DNA of 64,000 nt, from positions 1-64,000 of the forward strand of contig JAUNEG010000014.1 of NCBI GenBank assembly GCA_030525685.1. Direction: 5' to 3'. Numbering within the stretch: the first letter of the stretch is position 1; each line of letters opens with the position of its first letter. A program made the translations under genes and the position numbers. The notes beneath the pieces were generated by a model. The model worked only from the letters and a program-made list of their open reading frames with translations, was not told the origin of the DNA and searched no databases. Positions 1 to 8,013 of this stretch are shown here, piece after piece. Source of the stretch: Atopobiaceae bacterium. GTDB lineage: Bacteria; Actinomycetota; Coriobacteriia; Coriobacteriales; Atopobiaceae.

Positions 1-424
1 CATGCTGATCATTTTCCCTTCCGGGCCTCCTTAGTCGAAAACCGAAGCACGACCAAGTCTGCCCCATTGGGGTGGTCAGCATGTTCCTGAGCAAAGTGTC
101 GAAATCCAGATGAGCGTTCTGTCGACTTCTACGTTAGCGAATACAGGTTCGTGTCGTCGCAGCCGGGGGCGAGGGTAGAATCCGAGGGGAGGGGGTGGGA
201 GTGCCCCGTCTCCGCCTCCCTCGCCGGGGCGGGCGCCGAGGTCCGCTTCAGGGCGAGCTGATGGAGGGCCGACCAACAACAACTTGATGCCGACCGAGCC
301 CTGCGGTCCCACCCCCGACCGCTACGTGGCAAGATAGCGTGCAAAGGTGCCTGGCACTTTTGCACGGTGCACGCAAGTCAGTCGTAAAGCGGGGGACATC
401 CCCCCTCAAGCAAAGGAGAAGAAC
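1..424. other. Non-coding region at the left edge, hairpin-rich
   Basis: No convincing gene is seen here. The first ten bases (CATGCTGATC) are an imperfect inverted copy of 73-82 (GGTCAGCATG), with a perfect CCCCATTGGGG palindrome at 63-73 between them, so a long inverted-repeat element like those elsewhere in the window may straddle the left edge. A second pair of arms, GGCGAGGG (168-175) and CCCTCGCC (218-225), brackets a purine-rich stretch. A REP-like palindrome follows at 339-365. The promoter of the downstream ridA gene must lie here, but I cannot name a -35/-10 pair. Confidence 0.5.
339..365. repeat. REP-like palindrome (GGTGCCTGGCAC class)
   Basis: A 27-base near-perfect palindrome: the left arm GTGCAAAGGTGCC and right arm GGCACTTTTGCAC differ at one position. 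The core GGTGCCTGGCAC is of the kind seen in bacterial REP/BIME repeats. It lies 60 bases before the ridA start, so it could act as an upstream terminator or an operator; the sequence alone does not decide. Confidence 0.6.
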
Positions 425-811
425 ATGGCAATCGAGGCAATCGTCACCGACAAGGCGCCCGCGGCGCTCGGACCCTACTCCGCCGCCGTGGCGGCCCCCG
501 CGACGCGTGCGATCCACGTGTCTGGCCAGCTGCCGATCGACCCGGCCACCGGCGAGTTCGCCGGCGAGGGCATCCAGGCCCAGACGCGCCAGAGCCTGAC
601 CAACATCAAGAACATCCTCGAGGCCGCCGGCGCCTCCATGGCCGACGTCGCCGAGGTCACCGTCCTTCTCGACGACATCGCCGACTTCGCGGCCATGAAC
701 GAGGTCTACGGCGAGTTCTTTACCGCTCCGTACCCCAGCCGCGCCGCCTTTGAGGTTGCCGCGCTGCCCAAGGCAGCCAAGGTCGAGATCAAGGCCGTGG
801 CCTACCTGTAG
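425..811 (+). CDS. ridA: RidA family reactive intermediate (imine) deaminase
   Basis: A 128-residue protein of the RidA/YjgF/UK114 family, the normal family length. Members hydrolyse reactive 2-iminoacids released by PLP enzymes such as threonine dehydratase and work as cytoplasmic trimers. Visible family blocks are LGPYSAAV near the N-terminus, SGQLPIDP around residue 35, and the C-terminal PSRAAFEVAALPKAAKVEI with the arginine expected to bind the substrate carboxylate. The ATG at 425 was chosen because AAGGAG lies at 412-417; the frame stays open further upstream, but that extension lacks family similarity. The gene stands alone and is followed by a repeat-rich gap. The assignment is secure; the exact imine substrate is not. 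Confidence 0.95.
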   Translation: MAIEAIVTDKAPAALGPYSAAVAAPATRAIHVSGQLPIDPATGEFAGEGIQAQTRQSLTNIKNILEAAGASMADVAEVTVLLDDIADFAAMNEVYGEFFTAPYPSRAAFEVAALPKAAKVEIKAVAYL

Positions 812-857
812 GTAGAGCCTTACGCGCGGGGGCGGCTCACGTTTCGGTCCCCAGGTA

Positions 858-916
858 CCGAGAAGAGCGTCGGCTCGGGAAGGTATGCGCAAGTCCTGAA
901 CCGACGTTCTTCTCGG
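858..916. repeat. Inverted repeat carrying TTCTCG/CGAGAA arms, downstream of ridA
   Basis: The arms CCGAGAAGAGCGTCGG (858-873) and CCGACGTTCTTCTCGG (901-916) pair at 15 of 16 positions, and the pairing continues inward with mismatches. A further loose pair, GGTATGCGC (882-890) and GTGCGCATACC (953-963), overlaps it. It sits 47 bases after the ridA stop and could act as a terminator stem, although no T-run follows. The arm ends are the over-represented hexamer discussed in the findings. Confidence 0.7.
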
Positions 917-1169
917 CTGTTTGCTGTAGCTGGGGAGAAGTGAAATCTAACGGTGCGCATACCGCGGCGAATTGAGCATACCGTCGCGGCTGGGTTGACT
1001 CGAATCTGCTGAGTGGCGCTTCTCGGCTTGCTTGCGTTGCTCTTGGCCGCGGGTGTCTTGCGCAGAGTAATGGTGGCCGGTTGGCGGACGTGACGGTCTC
1101 AACGGTCAGCGGCTCGCTTAGGGTGTGCAAATTGGTGGGTTGCCGCTAGCGGGCGAGGCTGTTGCTCGT

Positions 1170-1301
1170 CAAACTCTGAGTTATGTGCGGGCGCACCGTC
1201 CTTCTCGGTTGTCGAGAAGGACGGCACAAGCTGTTTGCCTGTATATATGTGAATTGCAATCAATTGGCGGCCAGGTGCGCTCGCACATAACTCAGAGTTT
1301 G
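1170..1301. repeat. 132-bp inverted-repeat element with 28-bp arms
   Basis: The arms at 1170-1197 and 1274-1301 match at 27 of 28 positions (they start CAAACTCTGAGTTATGTGCG). Nested inside is a second perfect stem, GTCCTTCTCG (1198-1207) with CGAGAAGGAC (1213-1222), around a five-base loop. The element sits between the convergent genes ridA and yqeC, and its right arm runs into the last codons of yqeC. No transposase or clear target duplication is visible. It may serve as a two-way terminator. Confidence 0.8.
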
Positions 1302-1960
1302 GATGCGGCGCAGTCACTGCCGGTTTGCACGCTGCCCACGTGCGCCGGGATGGCGAGAAGGGCGGCGAGGTCGCGGGCCGCGTCGGGCGCGACATCGGCC
1401 TGGTTGACGAGGGCGACGTCGGCGAGGGCTTCGGCGTTGGCGGCGCGAGCGACGAGCTCGGGCGTTGCGGGGTCGTCCGGCGTGCAGCCAGCGAGCTCGC
1501 AGAAGAGCTCCGGGCGGTGGACCTTCTCGCGCACGGGGTGGCCGAGGCCGGACGCGCCGAGCACGAGGATTGTGCGGCCCGAGCACGCGGGGACGACGGG
1601 CTCCCAGGGGGCGTGGGCCTTGAGGGGGAGGTGCCGGGCGCCGTCGGCCTCCACGAGCACGTGGTCCGCGAGGGACGCCAGCGCGTCGATGCCAAGCTCG
1701 GGGGTTACGAGCTTGCCGTTCTTCTCGGCCCGCGACCCCACGCAGACGACGCGTGACTCTACGAGCGCCTGGCGCAGACCATACATACCTGGCGAAATCA
1801 GGGTCAAAATGCCGTCAAAATGACGGATGTGCGTGGTTGTCGTAAGTACAACCGTGCCCGGCAGCTCGCGCGCGAGCGCCGCGAGGAGCGACGTCTTGCC
1901 GCCGCTGCCGATGACCGACGTCACGCCGGGCCTCACGCCCAGAGCCTCCGCAAAGCCCAC
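1292..1960 (-). CDS. yqeC: YqeC family selenium-dependent hydroxylase accessory protein
   Basis: A 222-residue protein of the YqeC family, annotated in other genomes as a putative accessory protein of selenium-dependent molybdenum hydroxylases. The P-loop GSGGKTS lies near residue 18, followed by the family signatures TTTTHIRH, VEADGARHLPLKAH and the LVNQAD block. The start is taken as GTG at 1960, behind GAGGAGG with a six-base spacer. It is divergent from a yedF-like selenium gene 119 bp away, which supports a shared Se/Mo theme, but that partner is broken and no hydroxylase or selD is in the window. The last codons lie inside the right arm of the 1170-1301 element, so the C-terminus may have been changed by it. 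Confidence 0.8.
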   Translation of the reverse strand: MGFAEALGVRPGVTSVIGSGGKTSLLAALARELPGTVVLTTTTHIRHFDGILTLISPGMYGLRQALVESRVVCVGSRAEKNGKLVTPELGIDALASLADHVLVEADGARHLPLKAHAPWEPVVPACSGRTILVLGASGLGHPVREKVHRPELFCELAGCTPDDPATPELVARAANAEALADVALVNQADVAPDAARDLAALLAIPAHVGSVQTGSDCAASKL

Positions 1961-2078
1961 CAGCCACCTCCTCGATGCATTGCTGCCGTCTGCGGCACTG
2001 TAGTTTTCAAAATAGAACGACCTATTACAATTTTTCTGGTTGTCAGACCGTTTTTCGGCAGACGAGCGAGGAGAGAAC

Positions 2079-2983
2079 ATGGCAGACACGGTGCTCACGA
2101 TCGACGCTCGGGGCGAGGCGTGCCCCATCCCCGTGGTGCGGACCCTGAAGGCGCTCGCTGCGCTGGCAGACCCGGGCAGCGTGGAGACCCTCGTGGGCAA
2201 TGAGATCGCGATGCAGAGCCTCACGCGCATGGGCGAGGGCAAGGGCTGCGCAGTGGCGAGCGAGCGCCTGGGCGAGAAGGAATGGCGCGTGACCGTGACC
2301 ACGTCCGTCGCGCTGGGCGTGAGCGACGCGGAGGCCGAGTTGGCGACCTGCGAGGTGCCGCGCCGGGTACGGCGTCCTTCTCGCCTGCGCCGCACCGCGT
2401 GGTGGTGGCGATCACCTCCGAGTGCATGGGCACCGGCGACGACGTGCTCGGCAGGAAGCTCATGGGGAGCTTCGTCTACTCGCTCACGCAGCTCGACGAG
2501 CTGCCGGCGACCGTGCTGCTCTACAACGGCGGCGCGCACCTCAGCTGCGAGGGCTCGGCGGCGCTCGAGGACCTGCGCGGGCTCGCGGTCTGCGCCAAGT
2601 CCTGGGACTTCGAGGTCGCGTCGGCGGGCGTGGCGGCCCGCAACGCCTGGCACAACCAGCCCGGGCGCCTGGGCGCGCTCGGCCTGGTCGAGGACGCGAC
2701 GAGCGCCGACCCCTTCGTCTTCCTTCCCGCGGTGGCCGCGCGCATGGCGACCGAGAGGAACGACGGCTCGCGGCCCCGTGCGGTGGTGGTCGGCCACTTT
2801 CCGCACCTCGCGGCCCTCGCGGAGCGCGCGGACCTCGTCGCCGGCAGCGTGGTCGCCGACGCCGCGCTCGCCCGCGAGGTCGTGACCTGCGGCGCTCCCC
2901 TCCACGGCTGCGGTGCGCTCGAGCATGTGCTCGTGGCGGCGCGCCGCAGCCGAGCCGCCCTGGAGGCCGCCTCCCCAATGTAA
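2079..2983 (+). pseudogene. yedF: Chimeric remnant: YedF (TusA + DsrE domains) joined to a DUF4213/DUF364 fragment
   Basis: The first part (ATG at 2079, behind GAGGAG) is a TusA-like domain with the CPIP motif (DARGEACPIPVVRTLKAL), as in selenium-metabolism protein YedF. A frameshift between about 2340 and 2395 separates it from the YedF DsrE-like domain, which continues in another frame (VVVAITSECMGTGDD, SFVYSLTQLDELP, YNGGAHLSCEG). This then runs in frame into SWDFEVASAGVAARNAW and VVVGHFPHL, which are hallmarks of DUF4213/DUF364 (putative heavy-metal chelation), and on to a shortened DUF364 end (LVAGSVVADAALA). The total length is not a multiple of three. I read this as a deletion fusion of two Mo/Se-related genes plus a frameshift; a sequencing error could explain the frameshift but not the fusion. 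Confidence 0.75.
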
Positions 2984-3032
2984 GGGCTTTGTAAGCCCTG
3001 GGAGAGCGAGGGGTCCCACCGGGCTTCTCGCC

Positions 3033-3060
3033 CTTGCAACATGCGCGTTTACGCTATCCT
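3033..3060 (+). promoter_or_regulatory. Candidate promoter of the phosphate transporter
   Basis: CTTGCA (3033-3038) and TATCCT (3055-3060) are spaced by 16 bases. It is the best match to an actinobacterial housekeeping promoter in the short gap after the yedF remnant. It predicts a transcript start near 3067. Confidence 0.45.
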
Positions 3061-3128
3061 TATCGGGCGTTTACAAAGCTGTGACAATTGACCGTCCCCC
3101 GGCGGTCACGAAGGAAGCGAGTTCGCCC

Positions 3129-4178
3129 TTGATTAGCTTTGAGCAGTTCCTCGGCGTGTTGTCGAGCAACCCCTTTCTGATCATCGTCATGGTCCTCGTC
3201 ATGGGCACGATCTTCGTGAACGGCGCCACCGACGCGGCCAACGCCATCGCCGAGCCCGTCGGAACCCGTTCCATCGACGTCGACTCGGCGATCTTCATGA
3301 GCGTCATCTGCAACTTCGTGGGCCTCGTCGCCATGTCGTTCATCTCCACCGCGGTCGCCGACACGATCTCCGGCATGGTGGACTTCGGCGGCGACTCGCA
3401 TGCCGCGCTCATCGCGCTGGCCGCGGCCACGGTGGGCATCGTGGCCTGGGGACTCGGTGCCTGGGCCTTCGGCATCCCCACCTCCGAGAGCCACGCGCTC
3501 ATCGCCGGCCTCACCGGCGCCGCCCTCGCGGTCTCCGGCGGCCTCGACGGCGTCAACATGGGCGAGTGGATCAAGGTCGTCTACGGCCTCCTGCTCTCCA
3601 CGGTGCTCGGCTTCCTCGCGGGCTGGGTGATCTCCAAGGTCATCCCGATCGCCTGCCGCAACGCCGACCGCCGCACCGCCAACAACTTCTTCGGCCGCAT
3701 GCAGGTGCTCGGCGCCGCCGGCGTGGCGCTCATGCACGGCGCGCAGGACGGCCAGAAGTTCATGTCCACGGCCATGCTCGCCATCGCGCTCTCGCTCAAC
3801 ATGACGGTCGGCGAGATGGGCGGCTTCCCGCTGTGGATCATGGTGCTCTGCGCCGCGGTCATGGCGCTCGGTACCGCCGTGGGCGGCAAGAAGATCATCA
3901 AGAAGGTCGGCATGGAGATGGTGCGCCTGGACAAGTACCAGGGCTTCGCCGCCTCCGTCTCGGCCACGGCGTCGCTTCTCATCGCGACGCTCACGGGCCT
4001 GCCCGTCTCCACCACGCACACCAAGACCGCGGCCATCATGGGCGCCGGCGCCGCCAAGGACCCCAAGTCCGTCAACTGGGGCGTCGCCAAGGAGATGGTC
4101 CTCACCTGGGTCTTCACGTTCCCGGGCTGCGGCGTCATCGGCTACATCCTCGCCAGGCTCTTCCTGGTGCTGTTCTAG
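3129..4178 (+). CDS. pit: PiT family inorganic phosphate transporter
   Basis: A polytopic membrane protein of 349 residues that imports (metal-)phosphate driven by an ion gradient. The two inverted PiT signatures are visible: GTIFVNGATDAANAIAEPVGT near the N-terminus and LMHGAQDGQKFMSTA in the second half, where GANDxANA-type motifs sit in the family. About ten hydrophobic segments alternate with short loops. TTG at 3129 is chosen as start (AAGGAA at 3112-3117); an in-frame GTG at 3081 is the alternative, but it lies only about 14 bases after the predicted transcript start. The PhoU-like gene follows 64 bp downstream, the usual PiT/DUF47 pairing. Confidence 0.9.
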   Translation: MISFEQFLGVLSSNPFLIIVMVLVMGTIFVNGATDAANAIAEPVGTRSIDVDSAIFMSVICNFVGLVAMSFISTAVADTISGMVDFGGDSHAALIALAAATVGIVAWGLGAWAFGIPTSESHALIAGLTGAALAVSGGLDGVNMGEWIKVVYGLLLSTVLGFLAGWVISKVIPIACRNADRRTANNFFGRMQVLGAAGVALMHGAQDGQKFMSTAMLAIALSLNMTVGEMGGFPLWIMVLCAAVMALGTAVGGKKIIKKVGMEMVRLDKYQGFAASVSATASLLIATLTGLPVSTTHTKTAAIMGAGAAKDPKSVNWGVAKEMVLTWVFTFPGCGVIGYILARLFLVLF

Positions 4179-4242
4179 TCCCGACCGAGTCCCGACCGCA
4201 CGTTCTTCTCGCCAGCGCGTCCGTCAACGAAAAGGAGTCACC

Positions 4243-4869
4243 ATGCCCCGCATCAAGAAGGAAGACGAGTTCTACACCATGCTCAAGGAGTTCGCGGCCC
4301 TCATCGTCGAGGCGGCGGACGAGTACCACAAGATCATCTGCGAGTTCCCCGAGTCCATGAGCTCGATTCCGCAGATGAAGGTCTACGAGTCCACCTGCGA
4401 CGAGCGCGTGAAGTCCATCATGGCCAAGCTCTACACCTCCTTCATCACGCCGATCGACCGCGAGGACATCTCCAGTCTGGCGCTCGCCATGGACGACGTC
4501 GTGGACTCCATGTACGGCGTCGCGGTGCGCCTCGACCTCTTCAACATCGGCGACCTGCGCATCGAGGCCAAGCAGATTTCCGAGCTCACGGTCCACGCCG
4601 TTCACGAGATGCAGGAGATGATCAACCACCTGCCCGACTACAAGAAGGACCGCGTGGTGCTCGACAAGGCCATCGAGATTGGCACCGTGGAGGACGAGGG
4701 CGACACCGTCTACCAGAAGGCGCTGCGCCGCCTCTTCTCCGACGAGGAGGACGCCTCTGGCAAGTACGCCGTCACCTGGCTGCGCATCTTCGACCGCATG
4801 GAGCTCTGCCTCGACGCGTGCGACCACGTCTCGGGCATCGTGCGCGACATCATCATGAAGGACGCCTAG
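4243..4869 (+). CDS. DUF47 family PhoU-like protein, partner of the phosphate transporter
   Basis: A 208-residue all-helical protein of the DUF47/PhoU-like family, which is nearly always encoded next to a PiT transporter and is thought to regulate it. The charged heptad-like helices with acidic clusters (e.g. VESTC..., DDVVDSMYG, EDEGDTVYQ) fit the PhoU fold, whose conserved acidic residues bind metals. ATG at 4243 follows AAAAGGAG at ideal spacing. It is cotranscribed with pit by position. The mechanism (phosphate or polyphosphate sensing) is inferred from the family. A perfect 80-bp hairpin follows the stop. Confidence 0.88.
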   Translation: MPRIKKEDEFYTMLKEFAALIVEAADEYHKIICEFPESMSSIPQMKVYESTCDERVKSIMAKLYTSFITPIDREDISSLALAMDDVVDSMYGVAVRLDLFNIGDLRIEAKQISELTVHAVHEMQEMINHLPDYKKDRVVLDKAIEIGTVEDEGDTVYQKALRRLFSDEEDASGKYAVTWLRIFDRMELCLDACDHVSGIVRDIIMKDA

Positions 4870-4899
4870 CGAGAAGAACGCTCATCGCGCGGGCGCTGT

Positions 4900-4979
4900 C
4901 CCGGACAGAGGCCCCGACCTTCACGCAGGACTGCGCTTCGCGGAAGATCCTGCTTAGAAGGTCGGGGCCTCTGTCCGGG
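4900..4979. repeat. Perfect 23-bp inverted repeat, possible terminator
   Basis: The arms at 4900-4922 and 4957-4979 are perfectly complementary over 23 bp (left arm begins CCCGGACAGAGGCCCCGACC). The loop contains a second stem, GCAGGA with TCCTGC. It follows the PiT/DUF47 operon by 30 bp and precedes an independent gene, so it is well placed to end transcription even though it lacks a T-run. Confidence 0.8.
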
Positions 4980-5070
4980 TCAGCCGTCTCCGAACGTCCC
5001 CTCTTACCTGAGAGGGGGACAGCGGCATACTTTCTTGGTGACGGGGCGTTGCTTGTGGAGAGGGGATGCC

Positions 5071-6210
5071 ATGCTGTATCGGGACTTCCAGGGGCTCAGG
5101 CTTTCGGCGCTCGGGTTCGGGGCGATGCGGCTGCCGTGCGTCGAGGGCGGCGACACCGAGCCCGACCAGGCCGCCGTCGACGAGATGGTGGACTACGCGC
5201 TCGGGCAGGGCGTGAACTACTTCGACACGGCGTGGGGCTACCACGGCGGGCGCTCTGAGGTCGTGATCGGCCGCTCCCTCGCGCGTCACCCGCGCGACGC
5301 CTACTTCCTGGCGGACAAGTTCCCGGGCTACGACCTCGCCAACATGGGCAAGGTCGAGGAGATCTTCGAGGAGCAGCTCCGCAAGACCGGCGCCGGGCAC
5401 GTCGACTTCTACCTCTTCCACAACGTGTGCGAGAAGAACGTGGACGAGTACCTCAACCCCGCCAACGGGATCCTCGATTACCTGCTGGGACAGAAGCGGG
5501 CCGGGCGCATCCGCCACCTGGGCTTCTCGGCGCACGGCGACCTGCCGTGCCTCACGCGCTTCCTCGACGCGTGCGGCGAGCACATGGAGTTCTGCCAGCT
5601 CCAGATCAACTACCTGGACTGGGAGTTCCAGAACGCCCGCGGCAAGGTCGAGCTGATGCGCTCGCGCGGCATCCCCGTCTGGGTCATGGAGCCGGTGCGC
5701 GGCGGCAAGCTGACGCAGCTCTCGGAGGAGAACGCCGCGCTTCTCGCCGAGGCGCGCCCGGACGAGTCGCCCGCGGCCTGGGCCTTCCGCTTCGTGCAGG
5801 GCATCCCTGAGGTGGTGGTCACGCTCTCCGGCATGTCGAACCTCGAGCAGCTGTGTCAGAACGTGGCGACGTTCTCCGAGGAGCGCCCGCTGGGCGAGAG
5901 GGACCGTGCGGCCCTGGCCCGCGTGGTGGGCAACATGCTCGGCCGCCACACGGCGCCCTGCACGGCGTGCCGCTACTGCACAGACCACTGCCCGAAGGGC
6001 CTGGACATCCCCAAGCTGCTCGAGCTCTACAACGAGGCCATGGTGACGGGCGGCGACGGCGGCTTCATCCCGTCCATGTACGTGAGCACGCTCCCCGAGG
6101 ACAAGCGCCCGGACGCCTGCGTCGGGTGCGGCAGCTGCGCGGCGGTATGCCCGCAGCGGATCGACATCCCCGGCTCGCTCGCGGACTTTGCGTCGCGCCT
6201 CGCCGGGTGA
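5071..6210 (+). CDS. Aldo/keto reductase with C-terminal ferredoxin-like 4Fe-4S domain
   Basis: A 379-residue fusion. Residues 1-280 form the aldo/keto reductase barrel (LGFGAMRLP, FDTAWGYHGGRSE with the catalytic Tyr region, ADKFPGYD). The C-terminus carries two four-cysteine clusters: C297-C300-C303-C307 (CTACRYCTDHCPKG) and C350-C353-C356-C360 (CVGCGSCAAVCPQ). This architecture is common in anaerobes and suggests electron exchange with ferredoxin rather than, or besides, NAD(P)H. The substrate cannot be read from sequence. ATG at 5071 is preceded by GGAGAGGGG. A short hairpin (6212-6231) and a HAD gene follow, so the two may be cotranscribed. Confidence 0.9.
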   Translation: MLYRDFQGLRLSALGFGAMRLPCVEGGDTEPDQAAVDEMVDYALGQGVNYFDTAWGYHGGRSEVVIGRSLARHPRDAYFLADKFPGYDLANMGKVEEIFEEQLRKTGAGHVDFYLFHNVCEKNVDEYLNPANGILDYLLGQKRAGRIRHLGFSAHGDLPCLTRFLDACGEHMEFCQLQINYLDWEFQNARGKVELMRSRGIPVWVMEPVRGGKLTQLSEENAALLAEARPDESPAAWAFRFVQGIPEVVVTLSGMSNLEQLCQNVATFSEERPLGERDRAALARVVGNMLGRHTAPCTACRYCTDHCPKGLDIPKLLELYNEAMVTGGDGGFIPSMYVSTLPEDKRPDACVGCGSCAAVCPQRIDIPGSLADFASRLAG

Positions 6211-6211
6211 T

Positions 6212-6231
6212 ACAAAGGGGCCGTCCTTTGT
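6212..6231 (+). terminator. Short intercistronic hairpin
   Basis: ACAAAGG and CCTTTGT (6212-6218, 6225-6231) form a seven-base stem with a six-base loop directly after the aldo/keto reductase stop. There is no T-run, so it may only attenuate or mark the message end. Confidence 0.4.
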
Positions 6232-6253
6232 CGCGCGTTCGTGAGGAGACCTG

Positions 6254-6895
6254 ATGGCGAGACCCCGGCACCTCGAGGCGGTGCTCTTTGACTTCGACGG
6301 CACGCTCTGCAACACCGAGGTGGAGAACCTGCGCCTGGTGCAGGACGTGCTGCGGCAGATGGGCGCCGAGGTGCCCATGGCGGAGCTCGAGGTGCTCACG
6401 GGCGGGGAGGACCGCGTGACCGTCCCGCCGATCCTCAAGAGGCACGGCGTCGCCGGCACGATCGACGACTACGAGCGCCTGCGCGACAACTGCTACCGCA
6501 CCTACGCCGAGGCCCCGCTCGAGCTGGAGCCCGGGGCTCTCGACCTTCTCGACGGTCTGCGGGCGCGCGGCGTGAAGGTGGGCCTCGTCTCCATGACGGT
6601 GGCGCGCTGCATCCTCACCGGCGTGGCGCGCCTGGGGATCATGGACCGCTTCGACGCGATCGTCTGCGGCGACATGGTCGAGCGGCGCAAGCCCGCGCCC
6701 GACCCGTACCTGCGTGCGATGGAGCTTCTGGGCGCGGCCCCCGGGGCCTGCGTCGCCGTGGAGGACTCGCCGACGGGCATCGGCTCGGCCAAGGCCGCCG
6801 GCTGCCACGTCGTCGCCTACACTGGCGGCGGCATCGTCCAGGACGTGAGCGCCGCCGACGAGTCGATCAGCACCTTCGTCGACTTCGCGCTGTAG
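6254..6895 (+). CDS. HAD superfamily hydrolase (beta-phosphoglucomutase/phosphatase-like)
   Basis: A 213-residue HAD subfamily I enzyme. Motif I is FDFDGT with the nucleophile D13 and general acid D15; motif II is LVSMT, the motif III lysine lies in ERRKPAPDPYL, and motif IV is VEDSPTGIGSAKAAG. The helical cap between motifs I and II is of the type seen in phosphoglucomutases and sugar-phosphate phosphatases. The true substrate cannot be told from sequence. ATG at 6254 follows GAGGAGA. The gene lies 43 bp after the aldo/keto reductase and is closed by two REP palindromes shared with the convergent threonine aldolase gene. Confidence 0.88.
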   Translation: MARPRHLEAVLFDFDGTLCNTEVENLRLVQDVLRQMGAEVPMAELEVLTGGEDRVTVPPILKRHGVAGTIDDYERLRDNCYRTYAEAPLELEPGALDLLDGLRARGVKVGLVSMTVARCILTGVARLGIMDRFDAIVCGDMVERRKPAPDPYLRAMELLGAAPGACVAVEDSPTGIGSAKAAGCHVVAYTGGGIVQDVSAADESISTFVDFAL

Positions 6896-6897
6896 CC

Positions 6898-6924
6898 GTG
6901 AATTGGGGACTGTCCCCACTTCAC
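6898..6924. repeat. REP palindrome (GGGGACTGTCCCC class), copy 1
   Basis: An imperfect palindrome running from GTGAATTGGGGAC to GTCCCCACTTCAC, three bases after the HAD stop. It pairs with a second copy 13 bases on and belongs with the perfect copy at 60357-60385. The position between convergent genes suggests a two-way terminator. Confidence 0.8.
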
Positions 6925-6936
6925 ATAAAACTTTTC

Positions 6937-6965
6937 TGTAAATTGGGAGCAGTCCCCAATTCACA
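6937..6965. repeat. REP palindrome, copy 2, overlapping the threonine aldolase stop
   Basis: The arms TGTAAATTGGGAGC and GTCCCCAATTCACA match with a few mismatches. The TGA stop of the minus-strand threonine aldolase (6961-6963) is part of the right arm, so the repeat supplies the end of that gene. Confidence 0.8.
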
Positions 6966-8013
6966 GAGTCGCGGCGAAGGCGAGGAGCTCGTCCACGTCC
7001 TTCTCGGCCGTGGCCCAGGAGCAGACGAAGCGCGCCACCACGTTGCCGTCGGGCAGCTCGTAGAAGGTCTCGCAGCCGCATGCCGCCTCGAAGGCGTCGC
7101 GCTGGGCCGGCGTCATGACAAAGAACTGCTGGTTGGACGGGGCCTCGCCGTAGGGCGAGAAGCCCAGGCGCACGAGGCCCTCGCGCAGGCGGAAGGCGCA
7201 GGCGTTGGCGTTGCGGGCCAGGCGCCAGTAGAGCGCCTCGCCGCCGTCCGCCGGCTGCTCGAACGCCGTCTCGAACTGCACGCCGAGCAGGCGTCCCTTG
7301 GCGAGAAGACCGCCGCGCTCCTTCTGCAGGAACGGGAAGGCCTCGCGCAGGCGCGGGTCGGCGATGACCATGGCCTCGCCGAAGAGCATGCCGTTCTTGG
7401 TGCCGCCGATGTAGAAGGCCCCGCAGCGCGCCGCGATGTGCTCGAGCGTGAGGCCGCCCGCGGCCGGCGAGGTGAGGCTGCTTCCCAGGCGCGCGCCGTC
7501 GAGAAAGACGGGCAGGCCCTTCTCGTCCGCCCAGTCGCAGATCGCGTCGAAGCGCGTCTGGTCCCACACGCCGCCGAGCTCCGTGGTGTTGGAGATGTAG
7601 ACGCAGCCGGGACGCGTCATGTGGCGGCCCGTGGAGGTCTGGAAGCGCCAGACGCGCTCGGCGGCCTCGGGGGTGAGGAAGCCGTCGGCGTCGTCGGTGG
7701 GCAGCACGGTGCGCCCGCACGCGGCAACGGCGCCGGTCTCGTGGACGTTGATGTGGGCGTCCTTGGTGCAGACGGCGCCCTCCCAGTCGCGCAGGAGCCC
7801 GGTCACGCCGATGACGTTGGCCGAGGTGCCGCCGATGCAGAACTCCACGTCGACGTCGTCGCGCCCGCACGCGGCGCGGATGAGCTCGCGGGCGCGCTCG
7901 CAGTGCGGGTCGCCCTCGGTGTAGCCGACGGTCTGTTCGTCGTTGGTGGCAGTGAGCGCGGCCAGGATCTCGGGCGCGGCGCCCTCGGAGTAGTCGTTGC
8001 GGAACATGCGCAT
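6961..8013 (-). CDS. ltaE: Low-specificity threonine aldolase (beta-eliminating lyase family)
   Basis: A 350-residue PLP-dependent fold-type I enzyme that splits L-threonine/L-allo-threonine into glycine and acetaldehyde. Visible are the substrate loop YTEGDPHCERARELI, the LDGARLGSS block (Asp contacting the PLP ring nitrogen) and the PLP lysine K206 in YIGGTKNGML. The start is ATG at 8013, with a GAGG upstream. It is convergent with the HAD gene and divergent from ilvE. The stop codon lies within a REP repeat. Serine or other beta-hydroxy amino acids are possible substrates. Confidence 0.9.
   Translation of the reverse strand: MRMFRNDYSEGAAPEILAALTATNDEQTVGYTEGDPHCERARELIRAACGRDDVDVEFCIGGTSANVIGVTGLLRDWEGAVCTKDAHINVHETGAVAACGRTVLPTDDADGFLTPEAAERVWRFQTSTGRHMTRPGCVYISNTTELGGVWDQTRFDAICDWADEKGLPVFLDGARLGSSLTSPAAGGLTLEHIAARCGAFYIGGTKNGMLFGEAMVIADPRLREAFPFLQKERGGLLAKGRLLGVQFETAFEQPADGGEALYWRLARNANACAFRLREGLVRLGFSPYGEAPSNQQFFVMTPAQRDAFEAACGCETFYELPDGNVVARFVCSWATAEKDVDELLAFAATL

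Noticed and set aside
2079..2983. Programmed frameshift or selenocysteine gene in yedF
   Set aside because: The DUF364 part is also fused and internally shortened and no slippery heptamer was seen at the junction, so decay explains the locus better. No in-frame TGA followed by a SECIS-like stem was found.
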